DNA of 64,000 bases from Bifidobacterium stellenboschense (GTDB taxonomy: Bacteria > Actinomycetota > Actinomycetes > Actinomycetales > Bifidobacteriaceae): assembly GCF_000741785.1 (NCBI RefSeq), contig NZ_JGZP01000004.1, positions 62,001-126,000 of the forward strand, read 5' to 3'. Below, piece by piece: positions 16,925 through 26,394 of this stretch. The notes under the pieces were generated by a model. It saw only the letters and a program-made list of their open reading frames with translations, had not been told where the DNA came from and did not search any database. Position 1 is the first letter of the stretch, and each line of letters starts with the position of its first letter. A program made the position numbers and the translations under genes.

Positions 16925-19900
16925 ATGTCATTCGCAGATATATTCGGTATGTTCGACCCCGATTTCGACCCGCGCGGCAACCGCGGGCGGTCCGGTCGGA
17001 ACGGATCGCAGGGACGCGCCGAACGTTCCGACGACGATCCGATCATCATCAACGTCGAAACGGACGGCGACGACGGCGCGGACGCCGCCGGTTCCGCCGG
17101 TTCCGGCGCGCGACGCGGCGGGGGAGCGGGACGGCCCCCGTTCGGCCCCGGATTCCCGCGCATCACGCGCAAGCCGTCGCGCCCGAACAAAGGCCCGCGC
17201 GGCGTGGACCGCGGCACGAAGATCCTCATCGGCGTGGTGGCCGCGCTCGCCATCATCGTCGGCCTGTTCTTCGGTCTCTCCCGGTTCATCACCGACCTCA
17301 TGTGGTACGGCCAGCTCGGCTTCCAATCCGTCGTCTGGACGCAGCTCGGCGTGAAGGTCGGCCTGTGGGTCGCATACGCGCTGCTCATGGGCCTCGTCGG
17401 ATTCCTGTCCGCGTGGCTGGCGATCCGCGCCCGCCCCGACGCGGCCGACGGCTCGCGCGTGCGCGTCGACGGCGACGTGGTCGAGGTGAAGCGGACCGTC
17501 AGCTCGAAGACCGCGCGACGCGTCGCCGCCGTCATCTCCATGATCGTGGGCGCCGTGTTCGGAGCGCAGTTCAACGCGAACTGGGCCGACGTGCTGCTCA
17601 TGTTCAACGCGCAGAGCTTCGGCGTCAAGGACCCGCAGTTCGGACTCGACAACGGCTTCTACGTGTTCGTGCTGCCCGGCCTGAGGCTCGTCATGTCCGC
17701 CGTGTCGATGCTGCTGCTCATCGGCATCGTCTTCTCCGTCGCCACGCACGTGATGATGGGCGGCATCCGCCTGACCATGCCGGTGAACGGCCGCGGCCTG
17801 TTCGCCATCACGAAGCGCGCCCGCCGTCAGATCGCCATATGGCTCATGCTCAACATGTTCGCGCTCGCCGCGTCCACCGCGCTCGGCGTGTTCGCGCACC
17901 TGACCCAGCAGGGTTCGCGCATCACCGGCGCCACGTACACGACCGTCAACGCGACCATCCCGGTCACGTTCATCATGGCCGCGCTCATCGCAATCCTCGG
18001 CGTCGTGCTCGGCGTGTGGCTGATGCGCTCGCACGCGCTGGAGGGCGCTCAGCCGCTCGGCGTGCGCGCCTCCGCCGCCCTCAAGGCGTGGCGCACCCCG
18101 GTCGTCGCGATCGCCGTCGTGGTCGTCGTCTCCATGGTGCTGACCATCGTGTGGCCGGCGCTGCTGCAGCGGTTCCGCGTCAACCCGAACGCGCAGGAGA
18201 TGGAATCCACGTACATCCAGCGCAACATCGACGCCACGCGCGCCGCCTACGGCCTCGACAAGCTCAAGACCGAGAACTACAAGGCCACCACGAAGGGCGA
18301 ATCCGGCGCGTTGAGCTCGGAGGGCGAGACCACGGCGCAGATCCGACTGCTCGACCCGCAGGTCGTCTCCCCGACGTTCAAGCAGCTCCAGCAGTCCAAG
18401 CAGTACTACACGTTCGCCGACACGCTCGCCGTCGACAAATACGAGATCGACGGCAAGAGCCAGGACACGGTGATCGCCGCCCGCGAGCTCGACCTCGCCG
18501 GCAACGACAACCGCAACTGGGTGAACGACCACACCGTGTACACGCACGGCTACGGCGTCGTCGCCGCCTACGGCAACAAGGTGACCGCCGACGGCCAGCC
18601 CGAGTTCTTCGAATCCGGCATCCCCACGCAGGGCAAGCTCACCGAATCCGAGAAATACGAGCCGCGCATCTACTTCTCGCCGAACATGGGCGAATACTCG
18701 ATCGTCGGCGCGCCGGAGGGCACCGCCGCATGGGAGTTCGACTATCCGACCGGCTCGAAGGGCGCGACCAACACGTTCAAGGGGAACGGCGGCCCGTCCG
18801 TCGGCAACCTGTTCTCGCGTCTCATGTACGCGATCCGCTTCGGCTCCGACCAGATCCTCTTCTCCGACCGCGTGACCTCCGCCTCGCAGATCCTCTACGA
18901 CCGCTCGCCGCGCGAACGCGTCGCCAAGGTCGCCCCGTACCTGACGCTCGACGGCCGCGTCTACCCGGCGGTGGTCGACGGCCGCGTCAAGTGGATCGTC
19001 GACGGCTACACCACGTCCGACGCCTACCCGTACTCGCAGATGACCGACCTCGGCTCGGCGACCAAGGACTCCACCACCGTCTCGTCGTCCACCGTGACCG
19101 GCCTCGGCACGCAGCAGGCGAACTACATCCGCAACTCGGTGAAGGCCACCGTCGACGCGTACGACGGTTCCGTCGACCTGTACGTGTGGGACAAGTCCGA
19201 CCCGGTCATCAAGGCGTGGGAGCAGGTCTTCCCCGGCCAGTACCACCAGCTGAGCGAGATCAGCGGCGACCTGATGAGCCACATGCGCTACCCGGAGAAC
19301 CTGTTCAAGGTGCAGCGCGAACTGCTCGCCAAGTACCATGTGACCTCCGCCAGCCAGTACTATTCGGGCGAGGACTTCTGGCAGACGCCGGTCGACCCCA
19401 CCGAATCGCAGTCGCAGCAGGATCAGGACATCCTCCAGCCGCCCTACTATCTGACCCTCCAGACCGGCGGCACCAAGAAGCCGGTGTTCTCCCTGACCTC
19501 CTCGTACATCCCCGCCGGCACGTCGACACGCGAGATCCTCACAGGATTCCTCTCCGTCGACTCGGACGCGGGCTCGACGAAGGGCGAGATCGGGCCGAAC
19601 TACGGCACCCTCAGATTGCAGGAGCTGCCGAAGGATTCGAACGTGCCCGGCCCCGGACAGGCGCAGAACAACTTCAACGCGGACGCCGACGTGTCCAAGG
19701 AGCTCAACCTCCTGCAATCCGGTTCCACGAACGTGGTGCGCGGCAACCTGTTGACGCTCCCGTTGGGTGGCGGCCTGGTCTACGTGCAGCCCGTGTACGT
19801 GAAGTCCTCGGGCGCCACGTCGTTCCCGCTGCTCAAGAAGACGCTCGTCGCATTCGGCGACCAGGTCGGCTTCGCCGACACGCTCGACGAGGCGCTCGAC

Positions 19901-20242
19901 CAGGTGTTCGGCGGCGACTCCGGCGCGTCCGCCGGCGACGCGGCGAACGTCGCGGGCGGTTCGGACGGCTCTGGTTCGGGTGACGCCGGTTCGGATTCGT
20001 CGGGTTCGTCCGGTGACACGTCGAAGGGCGGTGCCGGCGACGGCAAGGATTCCGGTTCGTCCGGTTCGGCGTCCGGTTCGTCCACGGCGCGTAGCCCCGA
20101 GCTCAAGCAGGCGCTCGACGATGCCGCCCAGGCGATGAAGGACAGCCAGGACGCCATGAAGAACGGCGACTGGACCGCCTACGGCGAAGCCCAGAAGGCC
20201 CTTGAGGACGCGTTGAACAAGGCCATCGAACTGGAGCAGTAG
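16925..20242 (+). CDS. UPF0182 family large membrane protein
   Basis: An 1105-residue actinobacterial membrane protein of uncharacterised family UPF0182. Residues 1-95 are polar and Arg/Gly-rich, then about seven membrane segments run to around residue 420 (for example GVVAALAIIVGLFFGLSRFI and VVVVVSMVLTIVWPALLQRF). A large extracellular domain follows with GLDNGFYVFVLPGL upstream and SERVAPYLTLD-like and ARSPELKQALDDAAQA regions near the end. A Ser/Gly/Asp-rich linker (about 1000-1055) precedes the final helix. No function is established. The promoter lies directly upstream and it appears to be monocistronic. Confidence 0.9.
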   Translation: MSFADIFGMFDPDFDPRGNRGRSGRNGSQGRAERSDDDPIIINVETDGDDGADAAGSAGSGARRGGGAGRPPFGPGFPRITRKPSRPNKGPRGVDRGTKILIGVVAALAIIVGLFFGLSRFITDLMWYGQLGFQSVVWTQLGVKVGLWVAYALLMGLVGFLSAWLAIRARPDAADGSRVRVDGDVVEVKRTVSSKTARRVAAVISMIVGAVFGAQFNANWADVLLMFNAQSFGVKDPQFGLDNGFYVFVLPGLRLVMSAVSMLLLIGIVFSVATHVMMGGIRLTMPVNGRGLFAITKRARRQIAIWLMLNMFALAASTALGVFAHLTQQGSRITGATYTTVNATIPVTFIMAALIAILGVVLGVWLMRSHALEGAQPLGVRASAALKAWRTPVVAIAVVVVVSMVLTIVWPALLQRFRVNPNAQEMESTYIQRNIDATRAAYGLDKLKTENYKATTKGESGALSSEGETTAQIRLLDPQVVSPTFKQLQQSKQYYTFADTLAVDKYEIDGKSQDTVIAARELDLAGNDNRNWVNDHTVYTHGYGVVAAYGNKVTADGQPEFFESGIPTQGKLTESEKYEPRIYFSPNMGEYSIVGAPEGTAAWEFDYPTGSKGATNTFKGNGGPSVGNLFSRLMYAIRFGSDQILFSDRVTSASQILYDRSPRERVAKVAPYLTLDGRVYPAVVDGRVKWIVDGYTTSDAYPYSQMTDLGSATKDSTTVSSSTVTGLGTQQANYIRNSVKATVDAYDGSVDLYVWDKSDPVIKAWEQVFPGQYHQLSEISGDLMSHMRYPENLFKVQRELLAKYHVTSASQYYSGEDFWQTPVDPTESQSQQDQDILQPPYYLTLQTGGTKKPVFSLTSSYIPAGTSTREILTGFLSVDSDAGSTKGEIGPNYGTLRLQELPKDSNVPGPGQAQNNFNADADVSKELNLLQSGSTNVVRGNLLTLPLGGGLVYVQPVYVKSSGATSFPLLKKTLVAFGDQVGFADTLDEALDQVFGGDSGASAGDAANVAGGSDGSGSGDAGSDSSGSSGDTSKGGAGDGKDSGSSGSASGSSTARSPELKQALDDAAQAMKDSQDAMKNGDWTAYGEAQKALEDALNKAIELEQ

Positions 20243-20244
20243 TT

Positions 20245-20281
20245 TCGGGGCGGAGCGTCGGAACCCTATCCGATGCCCCGA
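20245..20281 (+). terminator. Intrinsic-type hairpin after UPF0182 gene
   Basis: TCGGGGC (20245-20251) pairs with GCCCCGA (20275-20281) around an inner TCGG/CCGA helix. No U-run follows. It directly precedes the hairpin array. Confidence 0.5.
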
Positions 20282-20302
20282 TACACCCCGCACCGCCGCA
20301 TG

Positions 20303-20598
20303 GCGCAAGAAATCCCGGGAATCGGCGTGATTCTCCGGGATTTCTTGCATTGACCCATCGTCAGCGCAACTTTTCCCGGGTGATGGGGTTGTTTCCCGGG
20401 AAACTTTGCGCTGAGCGGGTGGGCAGCGCGACTTTTCCCGGACGACATGGGCATCTTCCGGGATATGTCGTGCTGAGATGCCGTCAGCGCAAGGATTCCC
20501 GGGCGGTGGGGACGTTTTCCGGGATTGTTTGCACTGATGACGCGCCAGTGCGACTTTTCCCGGACCGAGCCGGTGTTCTCCGGGATTTCTTGCGCCGG
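20303..20598. repeat. Tandem array of five degenerate hairpin repeats
   Basis: Five units of about 50 bases recur every 60 bases: 20303-20350, 20361-20414, 20424-20475, 20484-20537 and 20545-20598. Each is a palindrome of the form CAGCGCAA...TTCCCGG, a 12-17-base loop, then CCGGGAA...TTGCGCTG. Unit 1 has a perfect 14-base stem (20305-20318 with 20335-20348); unit 2 pairs 18 of 20 bases. Arms differ between units, and some changes are compensatory (unit 2 A-T versus unit 3 G-C). No protein gene fits here. This is the whole content of the 370-base gap apart from the terminator and the downstream promoter. Confidence 0.85.
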
Positions 20599-20602
20599 GT
20601 GT

Positions 20603-20608
20603 TAGGCT
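20603..20608 (+). promoter_or_regulatory. -10 element of GNAT gene, leaderless arrangement
   Basis: TAGGCT ends 6 bases before the ATG at 20615. There is no ribosome site. The corresponding -35 region falls within the last hairpin of the array and has no consensus match. Confidence 0.45.
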
Positions 20609-20614
20609 GTCGGC

Positions 20615-21199
20615 ATGTCCTATCTGTTCCGGGCCGCGGCCGCATCCGATCTCAAGGCCATCACCGACATCTACAACGCGTCCGTCGTCGAGGGCGGCGC
20701 CACCGCCGATCTGGAGCCGCGCACCCTCGACCAGCGCCGTGCATGGGTGGAATCGCACAAGCCACCCTACGGGGTGTTCGTCGTCGAGGTGACGGACGAC
20801 GGTGACGATGCCTTCCATGGCGATGAAGAGGTCGCACGTGAACGTAGGGAAACCGTTCAGGAGGATCGTGACGATACCGCTGCCGGCGAGGTCGTCGCCT
20901 TCGGTGCATTGTCCGTGTTCTACGACCGCGCCGGCTACGACGGCGTCACCGACCTCGCCTACTACATCGCGCCGCAGTGGCGGCATCGCGGCGTCGGCAC
21001 GTTCCTGCTTGACCGTCTGCTCGACAAGGCGAGGTCCCGCCGCATGCGCAAGGCCATCGGCATCATCTTCGCCGACAACGCCGGATCGATCGCCCTGATG
21101 CGCCGCTTCGGCTTCACCCGGTTCGGTCTCCTCCCCGCCGCCGCCACCGACGCGACCGGCGTCATGCACGACATGTCCTACTGGTACCTGGATTTGTAG
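20615..21199 (+). CDS. GNAT acetyltransferase, phosphinothricin-acetyltransferase-like
   Basis: A 194-residue acetyltransferase. It begins YLFRAAAASDLKAITDIYNASVVEGGATAD and continues DQRRAWVESHKPPYGVFV, as in the Pat/Bar-like branch. APQWRHRGVGTFLLDRLLDKA is the acetyl-CoA loop and NAGSIALMRRFGFTRFGLLP the closing motif. An acidic insertion (about 65-90, DDGDDAFHGDEEVARERR) interrupts the central sheet and is unusual. Likely substrates are small amines or amino-acid analogues; none can be named. Confidence 0.82.
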   Translation: MSYLFRAAAASDLKAITDIYNASVVEGGATADLEPRTLDQRRAWVESHKPPYGVFVVEVTDDGDDAFHGDEEVARERRETVQEDRDDTAAGEVVAFGALSVFYDRAGYDGVTDLAYYIAPQWRHRGVGTFLLDRLLDKARSRRMRKAIGIIFADNAGSIALMRRFGFTRFGLLPAAATDATGVMHDMSYWYLDL

Positions 21200-21259
21200 G
21201 GACCGTCCCCGTCACTATGTGTGTTTCGCGATTGCGGTGTCCCTACCTTCGGCGATAGT

Positions 21260-21276
21260 TGTATTACTGTAATACA
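21260..21276 (+). promoter_or_regulatory. Palindromic operator of toxin-antitoxin operon
   Basis: TGTATTAC-T-GTAATACA is a perfect 8-base inverted repeat with one central base, 25 bases before the antitoxin start. Ribbon-helix-helix antitoxins usually bind such sites to repress their own operon. Confidence 0.6.
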
Positions 21277-21301
21277 GCTTGGTTTCGAAGAGGTGATGCG
21301 C

Positions 21302-21613
21302 ATGACGACGGCGATGGTGACGGCACGCGTCGATGCCGACAGGAAGCGCGACGCCGAGAAGGTGCTGAAACGCAACGGGCGCACGTACTCGGACGTGATA
21401 CGGGACCTGACCGACTATATGGCCGATACGGGTGAGCTGCCCGAGTTCGAGAAGGCGACGCTCGCCCTGATCGAGGAGCGCGAACGTCGGCGGAAGCTGG
21501 AGATCATCGGGTATTTCGCCAACCGTCATCTGCCGGCGGTGGAGGACGGGGTCTCCGACGAGGAGCTGCTCGCGCGTGAGCGCATGGGCAGATTCGGGGA
21601 GAAGATGGTATGA
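21302..21613 (+). CDS. Antitoxin of a PIN-domain TA pair (RelB/DinJ-like)
   Basis: A 103-residue protein whose first 45 residues (TTAMVTARVDADRKRDAEKVLKRNGRTYSDVIRDLTDYM) form a ribbon-helix-helix of RelB/DinJ type. The rest is charged and helical and suits toxin wrapping. ATG 21302 was chosen for its GAAGAGG site 8 bases upstream; GTG and ATG codons slightly earlier are too close to that site. The stop overlaps the toxin start by ATGA. Confidence 0.8.
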   Translation: MTTAMVTARVDADRKRDAEKVLKRNGRTYSDVIRDLTDYMADTGELPEFEKATLALIEERERRRKLEIIGYFANRHLPAVEDGVSDEELLARERMGRFGEKMV

Positions 21614-22044
21614 AGCTGCTGCTCGACACCAATGTGCTGCTGGATTTCTGCAACGATGCCCGCGCCCCGTTTCACAGCCAGTGCGTGGACCTGCTTCTGG
21701 ATTGCGCCTCCCGTGCCGATGTGGAGCTCATAATCGCCGTATCGTCGCTCAACGACGTCTACTACGTGCTGCGCCGTCATTACAGTGACGAACAGGACGC
21801 CCGCAAGGACATCGGCATGCTGATGGAGCTGTTCGACGTATGCCCGCTGCTGGCGCGTCACGCCCGCATGTCCTACGAATCGGATGAACCGGATTTCGAG
21901 GACGGGCTCGTTCGCGCCATCGCCGAGGACAATGCCGCCGATGTCATCGTCACCAGGGATGCGTCGGCGTTCCGCCGTTCCAAGGTGCCGGCGATGGATG
22001 CGGTGCGATGCCGGTCGTTGCTAGCCGAAGGACGGAAGGCGTGA
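21610..22044 (+). CDS. PIN-domain ribonuclease toxin (VapC-like)
   Basis: A 144-residue PIN-domain protein. KLLLDTNVLLDFC carries the first metal-binding Asp, VSSLNDVYYVLRR a middle acidic position, and FEDGLVRAIAEDNAADVIVTRDASAF the last acidic cluster, so the active site appears intact. It is translationally coupled to the antitoxin. PIN toxins cut RNA, often initiator tRNA or rRNA. Pairing of a PIN toxin with a RelB-type antitoxin is a recognised combination. Confidence 0.82.
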   Translation: MKLLLDTNVLLDFCNDARAPFHSQCVDLLLDCASRADVELIIAVSSLNDVYYVLRRHYSDEQDARKDIGMLMELFDVCPLLARHARMSYESDEPDFEDGLVRAIAEDNAADVIVTRDASAFRRSKVPAMDAVRCRSLLAEGRKA

Positions 22045-22146
22045 AGGTCCCGAGCGGCGGGGGCGATGGCGGAACGGACTTGACGGTGTCGGTGGGTACA
22101 ATCTGTTCGGTCGAAAACGAGTAAGGCGCAGTAAGGAGCAACGCAT

Positions 22147-22746
22147 ATGGCATCGGATTTCTGGCTGATCGCGGGACTGGGCAACCCGGGCAAGAAGTAT
22201 GAGGACACGCGGCACAACATGGGCTTCATGACCGCCGACGTGCTCGCGGAACGCTGGTCGGTCGCCTTCGCCGACCACAAGGGGCTCGCCATGCTCGGCA
22301 AGGGCGCGATGCACCTCGACGGCCGCGCCGTCAAGTTCTTCCTCGCCAAGCCGCTCACCTACATGAACGAGTCCGGCAACGCGGTCGCCTCGATCTGCTC
22401 CTACTACCAGATCCAGCCCGACCACGTCATCGTCATCCACGACGACATGGATCTCGACTTCGGTCGCATCAAGGTCAAGGCGGGAGGCTCGGCCGGCGGC
22501 CACAACGGCATCAAATCCATCGACAAGTCGCTGGGCACGCCGAAGTACGCGCGCGTGCGCATGGGCGTCGGCCACGCGCGCCGCGGCGCCAACGCGCACG
22601 ACAACACCATCAATTGGGTGCTCGGCGGCTTCGGCCCCGACCAGCGCAAGCAACTGCCCGAATTCCTCATGGACGGCGCGGACGCCGCCGAGGACATCAT
22701 CTTCAAGGGACTCGCCAAGACCCAGGAGAAGTTCAATGGCCGCTGA
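22147..22746 (+). CDS. pth: Peptidyl-tRNA hydrolase
   Basis: Pth releases peptides from peptidyl-tRNA that drop off ribosomes. The 199 residues contain AGLGNPGKKYEDTRHNMGF with the catalytic His, KPLTYMNESGNAV, HDDMDLDFGRIKVKAGGSAGGHNGIKSI and RMGVGHARRG, all family signatures. GTAAGGAG precedes the ATG. The last 11 bases overlap the mfd start, an arrangement common in actinobacteria. Confidence 0.96.
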   Translation: MASDFWLIAGLGNPGKKYEDTRHNMGFMTADVLAERWSVAFADHKGLAMLGKGAMHLDGRAVKFFLAKPLTYMNESGNAVASICSYYQIQPDHVIVIHDDMDLDFGRIKVKAGGSAGGHNGIKSIDKSLGTPKYARVRMGVGHARRGANAHDNTINWVLGGFGPDQRKQLPEFLMDGADAAEDIIFKGLAKTQEKFNGR

Positions 22747-25700
22747 CGCCAAGGAGACGCCCGCGTCCGTCACAGCCGCCGCGTCCGAACGCGACCTCGT
22801 CGACGGGTCGCTCACCGGACTGCTCGAACGGCTCGCCGCCGGCGATCCCGCGTTCCGCAAGGTCGCCGCCGGAGACGTCGAACCGCCGGAGGGCATCGAC
22901 GACGCGACCGTCGTCGGCATGCCCGAAGGCCTGCGCCCGGCGCTCGCCGCCGCCATCGCGCAGGGAACGGCGAACGGAGCAAGCAAGGCCGGCAAGCCGG
23001 TCGTGCTCGTCGTCGCCTCCGGGCGCGAGGCCGAGGAGACCGTCGGCGCGCTGTGCTCCTGGTATGACGGGAACCCCGGCGACATCGCCCAATTGGAGGC
23101 GTGGGAGACGCTGCCCCACGAGAGGCTCAGCCCTCGTGCCGACACGGTCGCCAGCCGCATGGCCGTGTTCCGTCGTCTCAAGCATCCGAGCGACACCGAT
23201 CCGATGTTCGGCCGCATCCGCATCCTCGTCATGCCGGTGCGCTCGCTCATCCAGCCGATCGTCGCCGGCCTCGCCGACGTCGAACCGCTCGTGTTCACGC
23301 AGGGCGAGGATTTGCCGCTCGACGAGGCGGCGGCCCGTCTCGTCGAGAACGCGTACACGCGCGTCGAACTCGTCATGGACCGCGGCGAGTTCGCGGTGCG
23401 CGGCGGCATCCTCGACGTGTTCCCGCCGACCGCGCCCCACCCGGTGCGCATCGAGTTCTTCGGCGACGAGATCGACGGCATCAGGGAGTTCCACGCCTCC
23501 GACCAGCGCACCTATGGTGACGGCCTTACGACCATCTGGGCGACGCCCTGCCGCGAGCTGCAACTCACCGACCGGGTGCGCGCCCGCGCGAAATCGCTGA
23601 TCGGCTCCATCCCGAACGCCGACGACATGCTCGAATCCATCGCGAACGCCGTTCCCGTCGAAGGCATGGAATCGCTGATGCCGGCGCTCATCGACGACAT
23701 GGAGCCGGTCATGGGTCTGCTCCCCGGCGACGCCGTCGTCCTGTTGAGCGACCCGGAGAAGCTGCGCCGCTCCGCCGAGGATCTCGCCAAGACGGCGAAC
23801 GAGTTCCTCGCCGCCAGCTGGCATGTTGCCGCGTCCGGCCACGGCGCCGGCGCACCCATCACCTTCGACCAGGCGAGCTTCATCGACTACGACGAGGCGA
23901 TATCCGCGCTCGAGAACTCGAAGCACGACGTGATCCGTCTCACCAGCTTCACCGTCGACGCCTCGCGTCCGGGGCGCGTGCAGGTCGATGCGACGAACCC
24001 GGGGGAGTACCGCGGCGACGAGTCGAAGGCGGCCGCCGGCATCGAAGGACTCATCGACGCCGGATTCGACGTGACCATCACCGCGGCGGCCAAGGGCACG
24101 CTCGCGCGACTCAAGCGCGCAGTCAACGCGACCGGCATCACCCGGTTCGACACGATCCGCTCGCAGGCGATCGACGGCTTCGTCGACAGGCAGGCGAAGA
24201 CCGCCCTGCTCACCGAACGCGACCTGACCGGCCGCACGTCGGCGATGGCGCAGGCGAAGACCCCGAAACGCCGCCGCAAGGCCATCGACCTGATGGAGCT
24301 CAAGGCCGGCGACTACGTGGTGCACGAGCAGCACGGCATCGGCCGGTTCGTCGAGATGCGCCAGCGCACCATCGGCACCGGCGCGAACCGGACCACGCGC
24401 GAATACCTCGTCATCGAATACGCGCCGAGCAAGCGGGGTGCCCCGCCGGACAAGCTGTTCATCCCCACCGACCAGCTCGACCAGGTGAGCAAGTACATTG
24501 GCGCCGAAGCACCCAAGCTCAACAAGCTGGGCGGCTCCGACTGGGCGGCCACCAAGGCGAAGGCGCGCAAGCACGTCAAGGAGATCGCCGACGATCTGGT
24601 GAAGCTGTATTCGGCCCGACAGCGTACGCCCGGCTTCGCGTTCAGCCCGGACACCCCGTGGCAGAAGGAGCTGGAGGACGCGTTCCCCTACCAGGAGACC
24701 GCCGACCAGCTCACCACGATCGACGAGGTCAAGCACGACATGGAGCAGCCGCGTCCGATGGACCGGCTCATCTGTGGCGACGTGGGCTTCGGCAAGACCG
24801 AGATCGCGGTGCGCGCCGCGTTCAAGGCCATCCAGGACGGCAAGCAGGTGGCCGTGCTCGTGCCCACCACGCTGCTCGTCCAGCAGCACTATGAGACGTT
24901 CACCGAACGCTACGAGGGCTTCCCGGTCAACGTGGCGGCGATGAGTCGTTTCCAGAAGCCCAAGGAGATCAAGGAGACCATCGAGGGGCTGGCGGCCGGC
25001 ACCGTGGACGTGGTCATCGGCACGCACAAGTTGCTCAACCCGAAGATCAGGTTCAAGGATCTCGGCCTCGTCATCATCGACGAGGAGCAGCGTTTCGGTG
25101 TCGAGCACAAGGAGACGCTCAAGGCCTTGCGCACCAACGTGGACGTGCTGTCCCTGTCCGCCACGCCGATCCCGCGCACGTTGGAGATGGCCGTCACCGG
25201 CATCCGCGAGATGTCGACGCTCGCCACCCCGCCGGAGGACCGTCTGCCGGTGCTCACCTACGTGGGCGCCTACGAGGACGCGCAGGTCACGGCCGCGGTG
25301 CGCCGCGAACTGCTGCGCGGTGGACAGGTGTTCTACGTGCACAACCGCGTGGAGGACATCGCGCATATCGCCGACAGGATCCACACGCTCGTGCCGGAGG
25401 CGAAGGTCGGCGTCGCGCACGGCAAGATGGGCGAGAAGCAGCTCGACCAGATCATCCGCGACTTCTGGCACCGCGACATCGACGTGCTCGTATGCACGAC
25501 GATCATCGAGACCGGATTGGATATCTCGAACGCGAACACGCTGATCGTCGACCATGCGGACCGCTTCGGCCTCTCGCAGCTCCACCAGCTGCGCGGACGC
25601 GTCGGTCGTGGCCGCGAACGCGCGTACGCGTACTTCCTGTACGACCCGTCCAAGCCGATGACCCAGCAGTCGCACGACAGGCTCGCGACGATCGCGCAGA

Positions 25701-26350
25701 ACACGGCGTTGGGCTCCGGCTTCGACGTGGCGATGAAGGATCTGGAGCTCAGGGGCACCGGCAACCTACTCGGCGACCAGCAGTCCGGGCACATCGAGGG
25801 CGTCGGCTTCGACCTGTACGTGCGCATGGTCTCCGAGGCCGTCGAGAAGTACAAGGAGCCGGACAAGGCCGCCGAACCGGTGAACGTGTCCATCGACCTG
25901 CCGGTCGAGGCGTCGATTCCGGTGGACTACATCGACTCGGACAAGCTGCGCCTCGAGGCCTACCGCAAGCTCGCCGCCGCCCGCGACGAGAACGACTTGA
26001 AGGACCTCGCCGAGGAACTCGTCGATCGCTACGGCCCGCTGCCGGAGGAATTCGAGATGCTGTTCGGCGTGGCGCGCCTCAAGTTCAGGGCCAGGAAGCT
26101 CGGCATCTCCGAGATCCTCGCCCAGTCGAACCGTCTGCGCGTCGGCCGCGTCGACCCGCCCGAATCGATGCTCATGCGCATGTCGCGCATCTACAAGGGA
26201 TTCCAGTACCGGCCGGTCACCCACCAGATGATCATCCCCACGCCGTTCGGCGGTTCGCTCGGCAAGGGGCCGATGCCCGGCGAACAGGTGATGGACTGGG
26301 GGTCCGACCTGCTCAACGACCTGGCCTATGTGCCGGGCAAACACCGGTAG
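22736..26350 (+). CDS. mfd: Transcription-repair coupling factor
   Basis: Mfd removes stalled RNA polymerase and recruits UvrA. 1204 residues with the full domain order: UvrB-like module in the first 350 residues, the polymerase-binding CarD-like domain (MELKAGDYVVHEQHGIGRFV, about 520-580), the RecG-like helicase with Walker A GDVGFGKTEIAVRAA (about 681) and DEEQ box (about 782), then motif VI LHQLRGRVGRGRERAYAYF, and the C-terminal TRCF domain. It overlaps pth. Confidence 0.97.
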   Translation: MAADAKETPASVTAAASERDLVDGSLTGLLERLAAGDPAFRKVAAGDVEPPEGIDDATVVGMPEGLRPALAAAIAQGTANGASKAGKPVVLVVASGREAEETVGALCSWYDGNPGDIAQLEAWETLPHERLSPRADTVASRMAVFRRLKHPSDTDPMFGRIRILVMPVRSLIQPIVAGLADVEPLVFTQGEDLPLDEAAARLVENAYTRVELVMDRGEFAVRGGILDVFPPTAPHPVRIEFFGDEIDGIREFHASDQRTYGDGLTTIWATPCRELQLTDRVRARAKSLIGSIPNADDMLESIANAVPVEGMESLMPALIDDMEPVMGLLPGDAVVLLSDPEKLRRSAEDLAKTANEFLAASWHVAASGHGAGAPITFDQASFIDYDEAISALENSKHDVIRLTSFTVDASRPGRVQVDATNPGEYRGDESKAAAGIEGLIDAGFDVTITAAAKGTLARLKRAVNATGITRFDTIRSQAIDGFVDRQAKTALLTERDLTGRTSAMAQAKTPKRRRKAIDLMELKAGDYVVHEQHGIGRFVEMRQRTIGTGANRTTREYLVIEYAPSKRGAPPDKLFIPTDQLDQVSKYIGAEAPKLNKLGGSDWAATKAKARKHVKEIADDLVKLYSARQRTPGFAFSPDTPWQKELEDAFPYQETADQLTTIDEVKHDMEQPRPMDRLICGDVGFGKTEIAVRAAFKAIQDGKQVAVLVPTTLLVQQHYETFTERYEGFPVNVAAMSRFQKPKEIKETIEGLAAGTVDVVIGTHKLLNPKIRFKDLGLVIIDEEQRFGVEHKETLKALRTNVDVLSLSATPIPRTLEMAVTGIREMSTLATPPEDRLPVLTYVGAYEDAQVTAAVRRELLRGGQVFYVHNRVEDIAHIADRIHTLVPEAKVGVAHGKMGEKQLDQIIRDFWHRDIDVLVCTTIIETGLDISNANTLIVDHADRFGLSQLHQLRGRVGRGRERAYAYFLYDPSKPMTQQSHDRLATIAQNTALGSGFDVAMKDLELRGTGNLLGDQQSGHIEGVGFDLYVRMVSEAVEKYKEPDKAAEPVNVSIDLPVEASIPVDYIDSDKLRLEAYRKLAAARDENDLKDLAEELVDRYGPLPEEFEMLFGVARLKFRARKLGISEILAQSNRLRVGRVDPPESMLMRMSRIYKGFQYRPVTHQMIIPTPFGGSLGKGPMPGEQVMDWGSDLLNDLAYVPGKHR

Positions 26351-26394
26351 CTGAGCGGCGGGGGAGCGGAGCGTGACGCGGGCCCCGCAAGGCC

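Noticed and set aside
20303-20598. CRISPR array
   Set aside because: Units are themselves palindromic and differ in sequence, spacers are only about 10 bases, and no cas genes are present.
16928-21169. Very long minus-strand open frame opposite the UPF0182 gene (1413 codons)
   Set aside because: It is the shadow of a real gene in GC-rich DNA: composition is His/Arg/Val/Glu noise with no fold pattern, and the plus strand has clear homology and a promoter. The same holds for long frames opposite mfd, proA, glyA and eno.
22080-22102. pth promoter TTGACG/TACAAT
   Set aside because: The two hexamers are only 11 bases apart, too close for a normal sigma-70 promoter.
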